From: Candolleomyces eurysporus
Taxonomy: Eukaryota; Basidiomycota; Agaricomycetes; Agaricales; Psathyrellaceae
Direction: 5' to 3'
Assembly (NCBI GenBank): GCA_027579435.1
Contig: JANBPK010000821.1
Span: forward strand, 41,026-105,025
DNA length: 64,000 nucleotides
Shown: piece by piece, positions 23,333-35,918 of the stretch
How positions within the stretch are numbered: position 1 is the stretch's first letter
Layout of the letters: each line of letters opens with the position of its first letter
Made by a program: the position numbers and the translations under genes
The notes under the pieces: model-generated
What the model saw: the letters and a program-made list of their open reading frames with translations, nothing else
What the model was told of the DNA's origin: nothing
Database searches by the model: none

Positions 23333-25761
23333 ATGACACCTATGCGCGGGCTTCTTTCTTCCGTCCTGCTCGCTCTTGCATACATCTCGGCGACCTCTGC
23401 TGTTCCCAGCCCAGAGGCCGTTCATACGCACTCGACGCACCACATCAGGTCGGTTGGTACCCGTGGCTTGGAGATTGAGATTTACAACCCGCCTTCATCG
23501 TACGAGGTATGTGCGCCAGTTCAACCTTGATTCACCTTGATATCACTAACCGTTGAACACTCAGACATTCGGTGAAGGCTTGCCTCAGCCCGCTTCTTTG
23601 ACCAGGAGAGCGCCTGAGGATGAGGCTCGCTCTTTTGTGTCGAACAGACTGAAGGTCGACGAGTCCATTGTCGAATACCGTTCCGGATATTCTTCTGCCA
23701 ACGGCAGATTTGCCTACGTCCGCCAACGTCATGTATGTCCAGATTCTACTCCGGTTAAATTGCCGGGTGTGGACCATTGGTGACCTCTTTTTCTCTATTC
23801 TTTTCATAGAATGGCATCCCCTTCGTGAACGCTGTCGCCAACGTTGCGTTCAGAGGTAACCGAGCTGTTACTTTTGGTTCCTCCTTCGTCAAGCCTAGTA
23901 AGTCTTTGATAATCTGTCCTTTTCCTTTGCTTAGTTGTTGACGGTCTTGTGTACAGAGAGAATCGCTTCTTCACGGCCCACCGTTCCTGTCCAGAGCTTC
24001 CTGCCCAATATTGAAGCACGGCTCGAGGGTAAATGGAATAACCATCCTATCGCCTTGGAGTACCTCGCAAGACCTGACGGCTCGGCTGCCCTCGTTCATG
24101 CTGTCCAGATCCAGAACGAGGAAGTCAATTCCTGGTACGAGGCGTACGTGGACGCTCACTCGGGCGAGCTATTGTCCGTGACGGATTTCACGGCCGAAGC
24201 TAGCGTAAGTGCATATGGTTCCGCAATGTCGCCGATCAGACAATTTTCGGACAGCGTGGGCTGACCGACTGTGTGATATAGTACCGCGTGTTGCCTATCA
24301 AGAAGCAGGATATTCGAGAGGGCCTTGAGCTCCTTGTTGATCCTCAGGATGACCTCGCTTCTCCTCAAGGATGGCACCCTTCTGGCACAACCGTCACTGC
24401 GTAAGTGTACATCCTTCCATCGCATTGTTATCATCTGAGTGTAAATTAACCACTGAAATCTGCAGCGGAAACAACGTTGTCGCGTTCAAGTCCTCGGAAG
24501 ATAACACCACCTCGCAGTCTTCTTCCGACCTGATTTTTGACTACACTTACAACACCTCCCAGGCGCCTTCGACTGCCCTCAATGTCGACGCTGCAAGGAC
24601 CAACGCGTTCTACGTCGTCAATACTGTCCACGATATTGCCTATCGATATGGGTTCACCGAAGCTGCCTTTAACTTCCAGGCCGACAACTTTGGAAAGGGT
24701 GGAAGTGGGAACGATAGGGTGCTGATGAGCGTCCAGGACAGCACTAGAACAAACGATGCTACCTTTGCTACGCCTCCCGAGTATGTCTTTCTGCGCCGTG
24801 GCCTTAGTGGTGCTGATATGCTATTATCTTTCTAGCGGTCAATCTGGAACCTGCCGCATGTTTATCTGGACCACCGCTACTGTGAGTATATGTGATTTCC
24901 CTTATCTCTACTTGGGTTGAATTTGATATGATTAGCCCAACCGCGATGGCTCGTTGAGCAACGATATCATCGTCCACGAGATGGCCCATGGTATCACTGG
25001 CCGAATGACTGGTGGAGGTACCGCTCGGTGCTTGCAGACCCTTGAATCGCGAGGATTGGGTGAGGGTTGGTCTGACGCTTTGGCTGAGTTAGTTTTCGTA
25101 TTTTCTGATTCATTTGCAAACCTTCGCTGAAATACCTCCCGCAGATGGACTCAGCAGAAGTCCGCCACCATCACGGACTACATCCTTGGTGACTACCCCA
25201 GCAATAATCCTGCTGGTGTTAGGACCAGGCCATACTCGACCAGTACCACTACTAACCCTCTCCGTTACTCGAACGTTGCTGGATTGAATTCTGTTCACCG
25301 TACGTCAATCATTTTCTCGAGCAGTCGGTCAACTTGCATGCTGATTCGCCTTCTTCGCCAATAGGTATTGGTGAGATCTGGGCTAACACGCTCCACAATG
25401 TTTATGCTGCACTTGTCGAGCAGCATGGTTTCTCCTCTACGGCGTTCACCAACCCAGATGGTCGTGAAGGCAATATTGTCTTTGGCCACCTCTTCTTCGA
25501 CTCATTGGCTCTGCAACCTTGCAACCCCACTTGTACGTCTTCGTCATCCTCCCTTTACTCCCCGTTCTCCTTCGAGCAACTCACTAACGTTCTTTACTTT
25601 TTTGTTCAGTCGTGGCAGCCCGTGATGCCTGGATCCAAGCTGACCAGAACCGATACGGTGGTGCGAACAGGTGCTTGTTGTGGACGGCGTTTGCTAGCAA
25701 GGGTCTCGGTGTGAACGCGAGGAACTTTGTCGATGATTCCTCTGTTCCTTCTGAATGCTAA
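23333..25761 (+). CDS. fungalysin, M36 extracellular metalloprotease
   Basis: Secreted zinc endopeptidase of family M36. Eleven exons: 23333-23506, 23565-23732, 23810-23897, 23957-24204, 24282-24400, 24466-24780, 24836-24881, 24936-25087, 25145-25299, 25365-25532 and 25610-25761. They join in frame to 594 residues, the usual size for a pre-pro-fungalysin. Signal peptide at the start (RGLLSSVLLALAYISATSA). An FTP/PepSY-like propeptide covers roughly residues 40-225. The zinc motif is HEMAHGITGRM in exon 8, with the third-ligand region GLGEGWSDALAE following; FVVNTVHD-like YVVNTVHDIAY marks the catalytic domain start. Ends DDSSVPSEC. ATG at 23333 was chosen because it directly precedes the signal peptide. 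Intact and confidently assigned. Confidence 0.95.
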
Positions 25762-26981
25762 AGGGTGTTCATTTGGAGTATCGAGGACCCTTCGTCGCCG
25801 TCTTGAGCCATTAATGGACAGACGAACCGAAAAAATGATTCTGTCGCGCTCAAAAGCCTTATTGTTATTAATTATTTCTAAATTAATGGACTTTTTGCTG
25901 GAACCTTTTTGCAGGACAACTCTCACATACATCTCTACGTGCACTTTCAACGTATCGAGGCGTTTAAAATTCTTTCACTCCAAATGATCTATAACAAAAT
26001 CCGATGGGTATACTTTATGTAAACAATGATTCCTCTAGATCTATAGGCAAGGCACAAGCAAGAAATAACACACCAACGACGATGGCTCACTATAAGGTAG
26101 AAGTCTAGATTCCAAAAAGCCAAACGGCGAATTGTTTGCATGCATGCATTGATATCATATAGCAGGCAGTATATATCCCCCAACCAATAACCAGACTAAA
26201 ATACACGAAAGGAATTTGCTCCGAGTATGACAATAAGATAAAATAGTCAATAATAATGCAAGGGCGCAAAATTCACGATATGATATGATACCGATACCTA
26301 TGATGATGCAAAGAAAAACGGCTATGTAATACCGCAGTAAACGAGCGTGTGGGTGTGCATATGAGCGAGAGGAAGGGAGCGAGGGGATATATACGAAGGA
26401 GTGGACGGACGCATAGTCAAGTGGAGATAATTAACAGAAAGAAGAAGAAAAAAATAGAGAGAGAATCCGAGGGAATAATATAGACAAAACCAGGGCGGGC
26501 CAAGGAAGGAGAGTCTGAGTGCGAGAGAGACGAATAAAATGAGAGGTAGGAGGTCTTGTCCAAAAAAAAANGACCATAAAANTAAGAGAGAAAGATTGAC
26601 GATAGATTATCCATACACATAACGTTCACGAGCGGCGAGGAATTCCTGGGAGGGAAGATATACGAAGGAGGGAGGTTGGAGGGAGGGAATGCTCGGCGCC
26701 AGCTGGGAAGATTCCCAAAGGTTGATGTGAAGGCTCCCCTTTCAAACGGGAAGGCGAGACCTCCGGTTGATGGGTGTGGTGGTTGGGGGCGGTTGCAACA
26801 GAGGTGCGGGGCGAGGTTCCCTGAGCTCTGGGGCAATTGGGGGTGGAGGAAGGACTGAGATGGCAGGATGCAACACTCCTTGGCTGCCTGGCTGCCACAC
26901 CTTCCACGGCGCTTCAAAGAAGAGGACGAACACGGCTCTCGCACATTATCCGTCCTTTCTTGCTGATACATGCTACTAGGC
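25762..26981. other. convergent intergenic region, no gene
   Basis: Holds the 3' regions of the fungalysin (+) and PI4P 5-kinase (-) genes. AT-rich from 25830 to 26300, purine-rich around 26440-26560. Ns at 26571 and 26582 lie next to A runs. Open frames here look non-coding. Confidence 0.5.
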
Positions 26982-29008
26982 TCACTCCGAAACGAAGCGC
27001 TGCCCGCCCTCCCCTCCCCGCATTACAGCCTTCATGAACGACAAGAATCTTTGAGCGTACTCGGGTGGTGGCACAGGGCTGATCTTGTGCTGTAAACAAG
27101 CGTCAATACACCGAACTCCTAACAAGGAAGGTCATCAACTCACGATATCATGGTTCATGCCCTTCCACACATGCTCCATCCTCTTCACGACGGTATAGGG
27201 CGTCAAGATATCGATAATACCCAGATAATAGATGGTCCCGCCCGCACCCCGTTCACCATCATAAAACGGCTGGTCAGTCTCATCCGTCGCCCTCAGCCCT
27301 CCCTCGTCCTGATAGAACAAAAACTGCTGTCTATGATCACCAGGTGGCTCCCCGGAAAGCGAGAAGACCACATCCTCAGCATCATTAAGCCGCTTTGGAT
27401 CTGATGACCTCATCGCCCTCTTCATCGCAATCGCTTCAGGAGATTTGGACCCAGCCTTCGATTGATGATGCGCTTTAGAGTTGCTCGGCAAGTCAGGCGA
27501 AAAGACCTTCAACGTATTTCTTCTGACGTTATCCCGATTCCCCCTCTTCAGATTATGAATCCCCACCAACAGACTATAGTCCATCACTTTGATCCTCTCC
27601 AAAAACTCTGCGTCCCTCCTCAACTGCTCGGTCAACAACGCCCTCTTCTCCGGACCCAGCTCCAGCTGCTTCGCTCGGTTGATCCAGTTCAGGTCTTTCA
27701 GCACAGCTCGGGGGTTCGCCGCGGCCTTGTCCTCGGGGTACTCGCGGCCGACCGTGCTGCCCTTGAGATCATACGTTTCATGGATATCTTTGTGCGGAGG
27801 GAAGAGGTTGTTCATGATGACGAAATGAATCTTCCGACCACGAGGAAGCTTCACTCGGTGGAGCCCATAGAAGCGGCTGATTAGGGTATGGGGGTTTTCC
27901 TGGACGTGCGTATAATACTGTTTGAGGATCTTGAGCAGGAACTGATGTTCAGAGTGCCGTATCGTCTTGATGATGAATCGGTAGTCGCGGGAGAAGTAGA
28001 AGAAAGAGCCAGATTTGCCCGGGGATCCGAGTTCGGAGAGGATGTATTTTGATGTGAGCGACAAGAGGTAGTCGGCGGGGTCTAGTTCGAAATAATCTTC
28101 ACGTAGTGTTCGGAAAACCCATGGGGCGTAGTCTTTAAACTTGAAGTCGTATTTTGCAGAAGGCGTGAGTTCGTTACCGACGATATCAAAAGAGAATTTG
28201 TGCCGGGCTGTGAAGTCCTCGTCTGTCAGCGGTCGCTTGATTTTGGCTTGACAACGGGATACCTGCAAAGAAACGTTAGCACTGTAGTAACGGCAAAGAT
28301 GAAATGGCTACTCACGCCCACACGTATGCCGGTCAGCATGTTGTACATTAACACATAGTTGACGTGATCTTCTCCGATGAGGTTGCCAACCAAGGGTTTA
28401 TCGCTTTGACTCGCCCGGCTGGCCTTGCTTGCCTGACGTGTCAGAGTCGCCTCCGCTTCCTGCTGCTGCTGCTTGAAACGTTTGCTCATCCGTTCCCGTC
28501 GTATCTGGTCAGCATGAAGCTCAATGTCGAGCTCCACACCTCCATCGCCAATAATGGTATCGTCATAGGCAACGGGTGCCTTCTTCCAGGGAGAGGTAAA
28601 ACGACGCTTGGGTGTGGAAGGGGTAGAGCCGGTGGTGTTACGGCGTGCTGGGCGCTGTATGGGCGCTGCTTCAGGCTGCAGGAGGCTCTCCTGCGGGACC
28701 GGGGATTCCGCTATGGGCGAACTGGTGATGATGGGCTTCAGCGTCCTGCTCTCTATCGATATCTTTGAGGAGCCCTGCTGAAAAACCACGACGCCTTCAG
28801 AGACTGTTGACCGGACTTCGATGTCCTCCCTGTCCACGCTCGCTGGCGGCGAGGGCGGCGGAGGACCAATGTGACCATCGCCGTCGGTGACAAGCGTCAG
28901 CACGCCCTCGTTGGTCGGCGTTGAGTAGGTCGGCGCTGTCTTGTAGCTGGCTGTCGTCTGGCGGGATAGAGGAGGAGGGGGTCGAGCCATTGCCACGGCC
29001 GTTGCCAT
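26982..29008 (-). CDS. phosphatidylinositol 4-phosphate 5-kinase (Mss4/Its3 type)
   Basis: Makes PI(4,5)P2 from PI4P at the plasma membrane, needed for actin and endocytosis in fungi. Three exons: 28316-29008, 27144-28262 and 26982-27089, all phase 0, giving 639 residues. The N-terminal about 200 residues are Ser/Pro-rich and disordered. The PIPK core follows: SGSFFYFSRDYRFIIKTI (nucleotide loop), FVIMNNLFPP, YDLKGSTVGRE, IKVMDYSLLVGIHN (catalytic MDYSLL) and YYLGIIDILTPY. The last exon encodes the classical KISPVPPPEYAQRFLSFM end. A 53 bp intron splits the kinase just after YMLTGIRVGV-like sequence. One gene, no duplication, normal codon use, no defects. Name MSS4 fits by homology only. Confidence 0.95.
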
Positions 29009-29391
29009 CGTTGGAAACAGAAAGAACGAAAATCAAAGTCCCTGAACTCCCTGGACTATGGATGGTCGACGTGGCTGTGCCACTCAACCCCACGTGGGTC
29101 AGCCACGAGGCGGGCCGAGAGGCCGCTGCGACAGCACTCAGCCACAAGGCTGTCAAACTGCTGAGCTCATGCACCCACCGTACGCGAATGGCGATGGTAC
29201 ATGAAACGACGGGCCGTTCAGCGCACAGGGTATCCAGAGTGCAAGGTTTCATAGTTGTATGCATCGCCCCTCCTTAGGTTTGGATTCACTTTCTCCAGTC
29301 GATTGAAGGTACGCGTCCTCGGCTAGGCCACCCCGCCTTTGCGGCTTGTTTTACAGCCTTTCATAACATAACCAATGCTGTAATCATGTAG
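29009..29391. other. intergenic between two minus-strand genes
   Basis: Promoter/5' UTR of the kinase gene and 3' region of the P450 gene. GC-rich from 29040 to 29200. No gene seen. Confidence 0.45.
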
Positions 29392-31595
29392 CTACTGAAA
29401 CAATCCCACATGCTTCTCCGAGCGCGGCCTAATATTGCATTTAAATGGTAGGGGGGACCTAGCATCACAAAACCAGGAGTAAGCATGCAAGTCGCCATGA
29501 AAACACACATGAGGAAGTAATACATACGCAATGACCTGCGAAAGCGTCTTCAGTTCCAATTCAATCGGATTTCCGTTCTCGTCCTTCGGCGGAGTCACAT
29601 CGAAAACAGCAAGAATGCACGCGGCAGTGAGGAACAAGGTTTCTGCACTGAACGACCGTCCTGGGCAAATGCTTTTATAGCAACGGGGAGAAGAGAGCGC
29701 CGATAATTCAACCTTTCAGATCCCAAGGGTGCAGTCAGTCAGTGGAGAGTGACGTACCGGCGTCCATACCCAAATGCACCAGAGAAATAAGGATCTTGCA
29801 CTTTAGGATCAAGGCTCTTGCCATCCGCGGTCAAGAACCGTTCAGGTTTAAACGCCATCGGGTCAGGATAGACTTCTGGATCATGTAGTATCGCCCTAAG
29901 AGGACAAAGGGTGAGCAAAGAGCCAAAAACGGATAAACTCTGACTGTTCAACGTGGATTCTACTTACCATGTATTCGCCATGACGAGCGTACCCTTCGGA
30001 ATGAAATATCCTTCATATTCCGCGTCTTCTGCTGCGACATGCGGCAGGCCTGTTCAACCCAAATCGGGATTAAGGTTAGATGTCAGGCACGCGCAAGGGA
30101 GCATGACAACGACCACCTACCGAGAGGCACAACAGTGTACCACCGTCCAAGTTCCTTGATAACAGCGCACAGGTACGGCAGATTTTCGCGATCGCTCATC
30201 AGCGGTAACCTATTACCTCCTACGACTGAATCGATTTCCGCCTGGGCTTTCTTCTGGACATCCGGGTGCGTCGCCAATACAAGGAAAAGGGCTGCTGCCG
30301 AGCTGACAGTCTATCAAGTTTTAACGTTAGGCCGGCGTAACGTAAAGAAAGTGGCCACTTACAGTATCAGCGCCGGCTAGAAGTTCAGGGTAGACATGAC
30401 TTCAGAATGATCAAATGCGAACAACTCATGATGTTCTACGAACCTGCATATCCGGAGGCGCAACTAATTCTCGCGATGGACTCGAGCTCTTCACGCTCAG
30501 GTGTATTCTCTTCTGGCATTTCGTCCAAAAGGCTGACCGCCATACTTGGGTGTGCACTCCTACGACCTTTGCGCTGATTTCAAACTCACCGTCAAAGCTC
30601 TTTTCGATTGATTGAGAAGAAAACCGTCACCCACCAAGCTCTCTTTCACGCTTTCGAAGGAATCGTAGAGCGTACGTTTATTGACCGACGCGATGTACTG
30701 GCATTTCTTCTTCCAGCCAGCACCAGGGAACCAGGCAGGGACGTATTTGAGGAAGGGCAAGTTGTTGACGAGATATCTGCCAGGAAGCGCTGCTTCGGAG
30801 AAAGCTTGCATCAAAATTTCGGCGTCGTGGATGAGGCTGACGTTCGTTCCGACATCGTCGAAGCCGTATGAGAGGCGCATGATGCTCGCTCCAAAGAAGC
30901 TTTTTGGAAGCGAGATGAGTACTTTAGCTTCAGCTAGAAAGGGCACCGAACGACATACAATTGAATATGTTTCAAGAAATCCTCAGGCGATGTGTGCAAC
31001 TTCTGCAACAGGACTACGATCTCTTCGTTGAAGACTGGGTAAAACTTGGGAAGCGCATTCGAATTTACGAGTTGGTGGAATGGACGACGGTGCTGGCGCC
31101 ATTTGGTGCCATATGGCATCAGGCCAAAACTCCAGTTCATCTCCATGCTGAATCGAAGGCGAGCTTTAGTCAAACGCGTGGAAGGTGGTTGAGAACACGA
31201 GAGCGCACATGTCGAGAATAGGAAGATAAGGTCTGTCGGAATACGTGGCTCCCCTCTTGTCGTATAAATCCGTAGCTCGAGCGAGCGAGTCGAGCACGAC
31301 AATGGGTTGGCCGAGCGCTTCGAGATACATAATGTCACCTAAATCCCCCGTCACTCCAGTCATTGATTTTTAGAAAGAACGCTCAGCACCTACCGTACCG
31401 CTGTGACATCCTATGATACTCCTCCCATGGCTGCTCTTGAGGCAAGTCGAGCAGGTTTCCAATGACAGGCAACCTCTTCGGTCCAGGCGGAAGCCGTAGA
31501 CCCCGAGATCGTGCGTTCTTCCTCAGCCTCTGCACGATAAACGCAGCAGCACATAGCAGGCTGAAGCCCGTGATGACCTGGTGCACACCGCTCAT
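29392..31595 (-). CDS. cytochrome P450 monooxygenase
   Basis: Membrane-anchored P450 of the basidiomycete type often annotated as O-methylsterigmatocystin oxidoreductase-like; substrate unknown. Start at 31595 ([10 protein letters not shown]) with an N-terminal anchor helix, then the hinge [29 protein letters not shown] marks helix C. The ExxR motif is [13 protein letters not shown] (about 30110-30160). FKPERFL gives the PERF motif. The heme loop is FGYGRR joined across an intron to [12 protein letters not shown] (Cys ligand, about 29650). It ends [19 protein letters not shown], stop at 29392. About ten small introns. The threonine of the I-helix was not located with certainty. No defect seen. 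It stands alone, so no biosynthetic cluster is evident. Confidence 0.88.
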
Positions 31596-32050
31596 CGAGG
31601 TGGAGGTATGATGTGGGGGGNACAAACAAGCTCGGTTCTCCTTCATGAGGTTTCCCAATTGGTTAGACTGTTGGCTATCTTTCAGTGTTACGTTGTCTTC
31701 TGATGCAGTCAGCCAGTCAGCAAGGTCCCATTCTGAATAGAAAAAGCGTCCGTTAGCCCGGCGATACACACAGTGCGAGAGGAAGATCAAAGAAAGATTG
31801 TTGATCAACTTGGTAAGCGCCTGTCGTGCGGTCCACCGCCGGCCCGGCCATCTTCAAAGACTGTGTCTTGGGCTTGTTTCTCAAGGCTTTCCTCTCAAAC
31901 CCCCTGCCATGGCATTAACCAACGGAAATGGCAACAAGTAGCAAGTTCAGCTTGTATATAAAGCTTGTATATAATATTTCATTGGACGCTTTGGCAGAAA
32001 ATACAGATCTCATCACTCATATGATATTGCAATCTCTCGCAGCGTGCGCT
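31596..32050. other. P450 promoter region
   Basis: No gene. N31621 follows a run of G. CpG is still at a normal level up to CTCGCAGCGTGCGC at about 32034-32047, then stops. Confidence 0.45.
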
Positions 32051-32881
32051 TCCAGGCACTTGCCTCAAAACTCAACTTCCCTCTTATCACCCTGCATAAT
32101 CCAGGATGACCCAATAGATACCTAATAATCACCCAGCAACTCCTAGATGATGCCCAGGAATTCCCAGGAAACACCCAGGAGCATCCAGGTGGTACCCTGT
32201 TATTTCCTGGGAATGTGTCTCATAGTGTAACCCAAGACCTCTCTTGCTTTACAGCTTTGCAGAGCACTCAATCTGGTGCAAGAAGTACTGCATGTCACTT
32301 CTACTGCAATCAAGTTTCAAAATATTCTGGTTACCTGATCATGAGTGGAGGACTGTGAAAAGCCAGAATCAGTGTATGTCTTCATCCAAGTCCAATGTTG
32401 GATGTCAAGTTCATGTCTTAGCCTAAAGCATAAGCTGGTGGATTGTCTATTTTGCATATTGCTATAATGTTGATCTTGCAAATTCCAACTGTTACATAGC
32501 TAGGTAGGAGGACCTCAAAATACCCTGCTGGAACTTTGTTCCTTGTAAGTCCAGATTGAAACAAGGTCCCAGGCCAAATGTCCAGATTTTGGTAACAAGG
32601 TTTTAAAAATCACAATTCAACCCAAATTTCCACTATTTTCCTTTGAATTTAGCTTGTACAACATTAGAAAGAGTGTATGAGGCCTCATCATATAGCAAAG
32701 AAAGTAACAACCTAATCTATATCTACTCACTGGAGTCATCAGTGCTGTTCTTTCTCCTGTGTGAATTGAATGTTCTCATTGCATGATGGTCCTCATTAAT
32801 GATGTTGATGTCATTGTTCATTTCTTTATGGATCCAGAGATGCTGAGCTGACAAGCAAAAAAAAAAGTCAAGTAAAGGCTG

Positions 32882-33292
32882 TTACGATCCCTTGGACTTG
32901 TCTCATGGACTCTCTGGTCTCTGTAGTTCCTACCTCATGTATGCTCCATGGACTCATGTATGACCTTATGACTAGTACTTAGTGTTTCAGTAGCACATGT
33001 TTTTCATTTAGCTTACTCATAGTTTCATTTTGCTGACTGATACTTTAATATTGCTGACTGATGTTACCATGCCTTCTACATGAGGCATATAGTATATAAG
33101 TAGGCTAGTATAGTCTGTATTCTTTAGCTTGTTCTTAATAGAACCTCCCTAGTGAACTCCAGAACCCAGAATTACTAAGTTAGACTTAGTGCTTGAACCC
33201 CAGAACAAACCCCTCGTCTGAACTTATACGAAAGCCTTGTATAAGCTTGAACTTAGTCTTGTAGAAAGCCTCACAAGACCTGAACCAACATC
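32882..33292. mobile_element. possible solo LTR
   Basis: Starts TGTTACGATCCC and could end in CCAACA (TG...CA). It contains a TATA-like TATATAAGTAGGC at about 33093 followed by a likely transcript start and leader, as in Ty3/gypsy LTRs. Its right end keeps several CpGs, unlike its surroundings, so it may be younger. No target duplication could be settled. Tentative. Confidence 0.3.
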
Positions 33293-33814
33293 GCACGCAA
33301 ACCGGATCTCGTGTCAAGAACTTGAATACGTCTCATTCCTATATCCTTTAGGAGTATCGACGTAACAAAGGCTATGAAAAGGAAAGTCAACCAGAAAACA
33401 GTCTCTGATGATTGACAATATTGTGGTATTGTATATCTTCTTGAATGGGATGAGAGCAAACAGAGAGATACATCATCAGTCTGGCTACAGGAGACTAGGT
33501 AATGTCAGCATAAATTAAAGTGATAAAAGCTGCTTGAATTGTGATAAATGATGGAAAAAATAACATGATACATGTTGCACACTTTGGGAGACAAACCTCC
33601 AGCCATGACACTACACCCAACATCCTACATACCACTAAACAGTTTATCCATATTGAGGACAAGGCCCTGGATTTCTCATTCTCTTTTGTCTGGAGAGGGG
33701 AAATTAGTTGCAGGCCCAACAGCTGCTATTTCTGTCTGGATTGCAGCAAAGTGCAGAGGTCATTTTACCTCAAGTTTGTCTGGATAGGGAAAAAGCTCTG
33801 GTGGGATATTCTTG

Positions 33815-34135
33815 GGGCCTTAGGTAGCTTGCAAAGTTGAGTGCAATCATGATGCTGGAGGGTATCATGAGCCCAACTTGAGATATATAGCATCCAGAAA
33901 AACAGCTGAGAACCATCAATAGCACACCTTTCTTACAGCTAAGCTGGTATCAAGGAGAAGTGCATAGTCATCCTCCCCCTACACAAAGTTCAACCATCCA
34001 ATATTCAAGCATAGGGCCACCAAACTATGTGTCCTTTTTGCAACTTCTGCCTCAATGGTGCTACCACCCTGCTTCTTGCCACATCTTTGCTGATCTCTGC
34101 TGGCAATGTTGGCTGGAAACCTTACTTGTTGTGTA
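33815..34135 (+). pseudogene. stranded S28 peptidase promoter and first-exon fragment
   Basis: The segment aligns with the upstream region, 5' UTR and signal-peptide exon of the S28 genes (compare 16313 upward and 21308 upward, minus strand). Matches run from TAGGTAGCT(T/C)GCAAAGTTGAG through the ATATATAGC word and the degraded TATA region to the start codon (34027). Translation gives MCPFCNFCLNGATTLLLATS against MRPFYSFRLNGAIALLLVAS in the intact gene, then VGWKPY against VGWEPY. Similarity stops at about 34130. Most differences are CG to TG or CA. No further S28 exons follow. Confidence 0.8.
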
Positions 34136-34505
34136 GAATGCAATATGTCAGACAAGATCAACACAACAAATGAGAGCAGAGGGCAAGAAGAACAAGGGAG
34201 CAAAGCTTGAGTTAACTACAAGTCATGAAGAATCAACAAGACAATAAAGGAATAAAAGACAGCACAAGGCTGCACAAAACAACAAAGAATAAGAAACCAG
34301 AACAAAGGCAGTACAAGGCAGTGCAACAGGTGTCAAAAAAAAATAAGAAATGCTATGCAAAGCTGTGCAATAAAGTAAAGAAGAAAGAAAGAAAGAAAGA
34401 AAGATAAAGACTGATTGATAAGATCAAAAATCCAAAGATGAGAGATAAAATAAGATAAAGTAAAAAATAGGGACATACCATGCAGTTCTTGACATTACCC
34501 CCCTA

Positions 34506-35918
34506 CTAAGACTCATTGTCCTCAATGATTCTAGGCAGTTGTTGGCCAAATTCCCACTCTTGCTTAGTTAACAGTCCTTCTGTGAAGTTCTTCAGCAGTT
34601 TCCAGTTGATTGATGCAAAAATAGAGGTTGATGTGCACCTGGGAGTGTTTGGGTGTTGCTTGTGAAACTCTTCAACCAACTCTTGTGCATTGGCCAGGTC
34701 AGTTTCTGGTTCCAGAGTTTGGTGTTGTACCCCTTCCAGGCAACTAGATAGTATAGCTCTTTCTGCTTGTTCTGTCCTTTTCCTTTTCCACCCATACTGA
34801 GTCCAAGACCTCTTGTACCTTATATTCTTCCCCATCATCTGTCTCAATTGGCCCTGGAGGTGGGGGTAGTAGACTGTTCACATTGTTTCCTTTCCATGGG
34901 GTGAGTTTGTCCGCATGGAAGGCTGGTGAAAAATTGATTGAACTGGTGGGTGCAAACCACCAATCTAGACAAGTGAAGGTCATGAGTGATCAACCTAGGG
35001 GATAACCAAACTAATCTTTGAGTAGAGGTAACAAATAAACATTGATTCAGAAAGTAAGAAATAAAGGGGAAACAAAAAGAAGGGAGTGAGCTAAGGGGAA
35101 AGCTAGCTATTGATACAAGAAGTAAGTAAGCTACTTTGATACCTAGAGATAAGTCAAATTCACAAGGATCAGGATAGCTACTCCCATTCCAAAGAATGGA
35201 GATGGAACAGATGAGCAGTGAGTGCACTCTCCACACTGGGTGCACTTGAGCCAGGGTTGGGAGCAGTTCTAGTTTGTAGTCAAGGTCACCAACACATTGA
35301 AGTACCTTGAACAGGCCTCGCTGAGTGTCAGCAAGCTTCCTTGTCTGGACCTTGAGGTTGATATCTGTTGAGCTGGGCCAAACATGATCAGCAACCTTGA
35401 GCTTGTGTCTTCTTTCTGAGCTTGTAGGATTCCTTCTGCTTTGCCTTTTCTATCTGTAGGGCTGCTTCCACCTTCTTCCACACATCCTTCATCCATTTGA
35501 TCCTTTCATCTACTTCCCAAATCCCTGAATCCTGTCTCACTGGAAATTGAAAAGGTAGTAGGTAGCTGTACACCACCCCAAAGGGTGACTGTCCATGTGC
35601 TGAGGGGGTGCATGAGTTGTAGGCAAACTTGGCTGAGGGGAGCTGGGTGTCCCAATTGTCCTGTTGATGGCTGGCATAAAAGTGTAGGTACTTTTGAACT
35701 TCCTGGTTGGCACATTCTGTCTGACTATTGGATTGTGGGTGGTAGGTGGTAGTGAGGTTGGATTGAATGCTGAGGTTCCAAGGACTCCTGTTCTCAGGTA
35801 CTTGTACCCCAGTGTGCTGATGCACCAAGCAATTTTGCCTGATTTGTACAATGTGACCATGGGAGGTAACTCCTATTCTGGTACTCTTGAGTCCTCAGAA
35901 TTTTGCCACGCAAAGTGA
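34506..35918 (-). mobile_element. decayed Ty3/gypsy fragment: integrase end and chromodomain
   Basis: Integrase catalytic-core end is recognisable: TTYHPQSNSQTECANQEVQK, then NWDTQLPSAKFAYN (35388-35828), followed by the GPF-like region with KLADTQRGLFKVL and VHPVWRVHSLL (about 35215-35330). EEYKVQEVLDSVW and YYLVAWKGYNTKLWNQ (34660-34850) form a chromodomain typical of chromoviruses. The chromodomain end (ETDLANAQELVEEFHKQH) is in another frame, so at least one frameshift exists. No gag, protease or reverse transcriptase and no confident LTR pair in place. Dead remnant, low in CpG. Confidence 0.8.

Noticed and set aside
26417..26971. 185-codon open frame, Ser/Pro-rich, minus strand
   Set aside because: Low-complexity composition, two Ns, and position in the 3' region of the kinase gene; no domain.
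33940..33956. Primer-binding-site-like sequence (CTGGTATCAAGG) suggesting an LTR retrotransposon
   Set aside because: It aligns with the TATA region of the S28 peptidase promoter (CTGGTATAAAG), so it is a decayed promoter and not a primer site.
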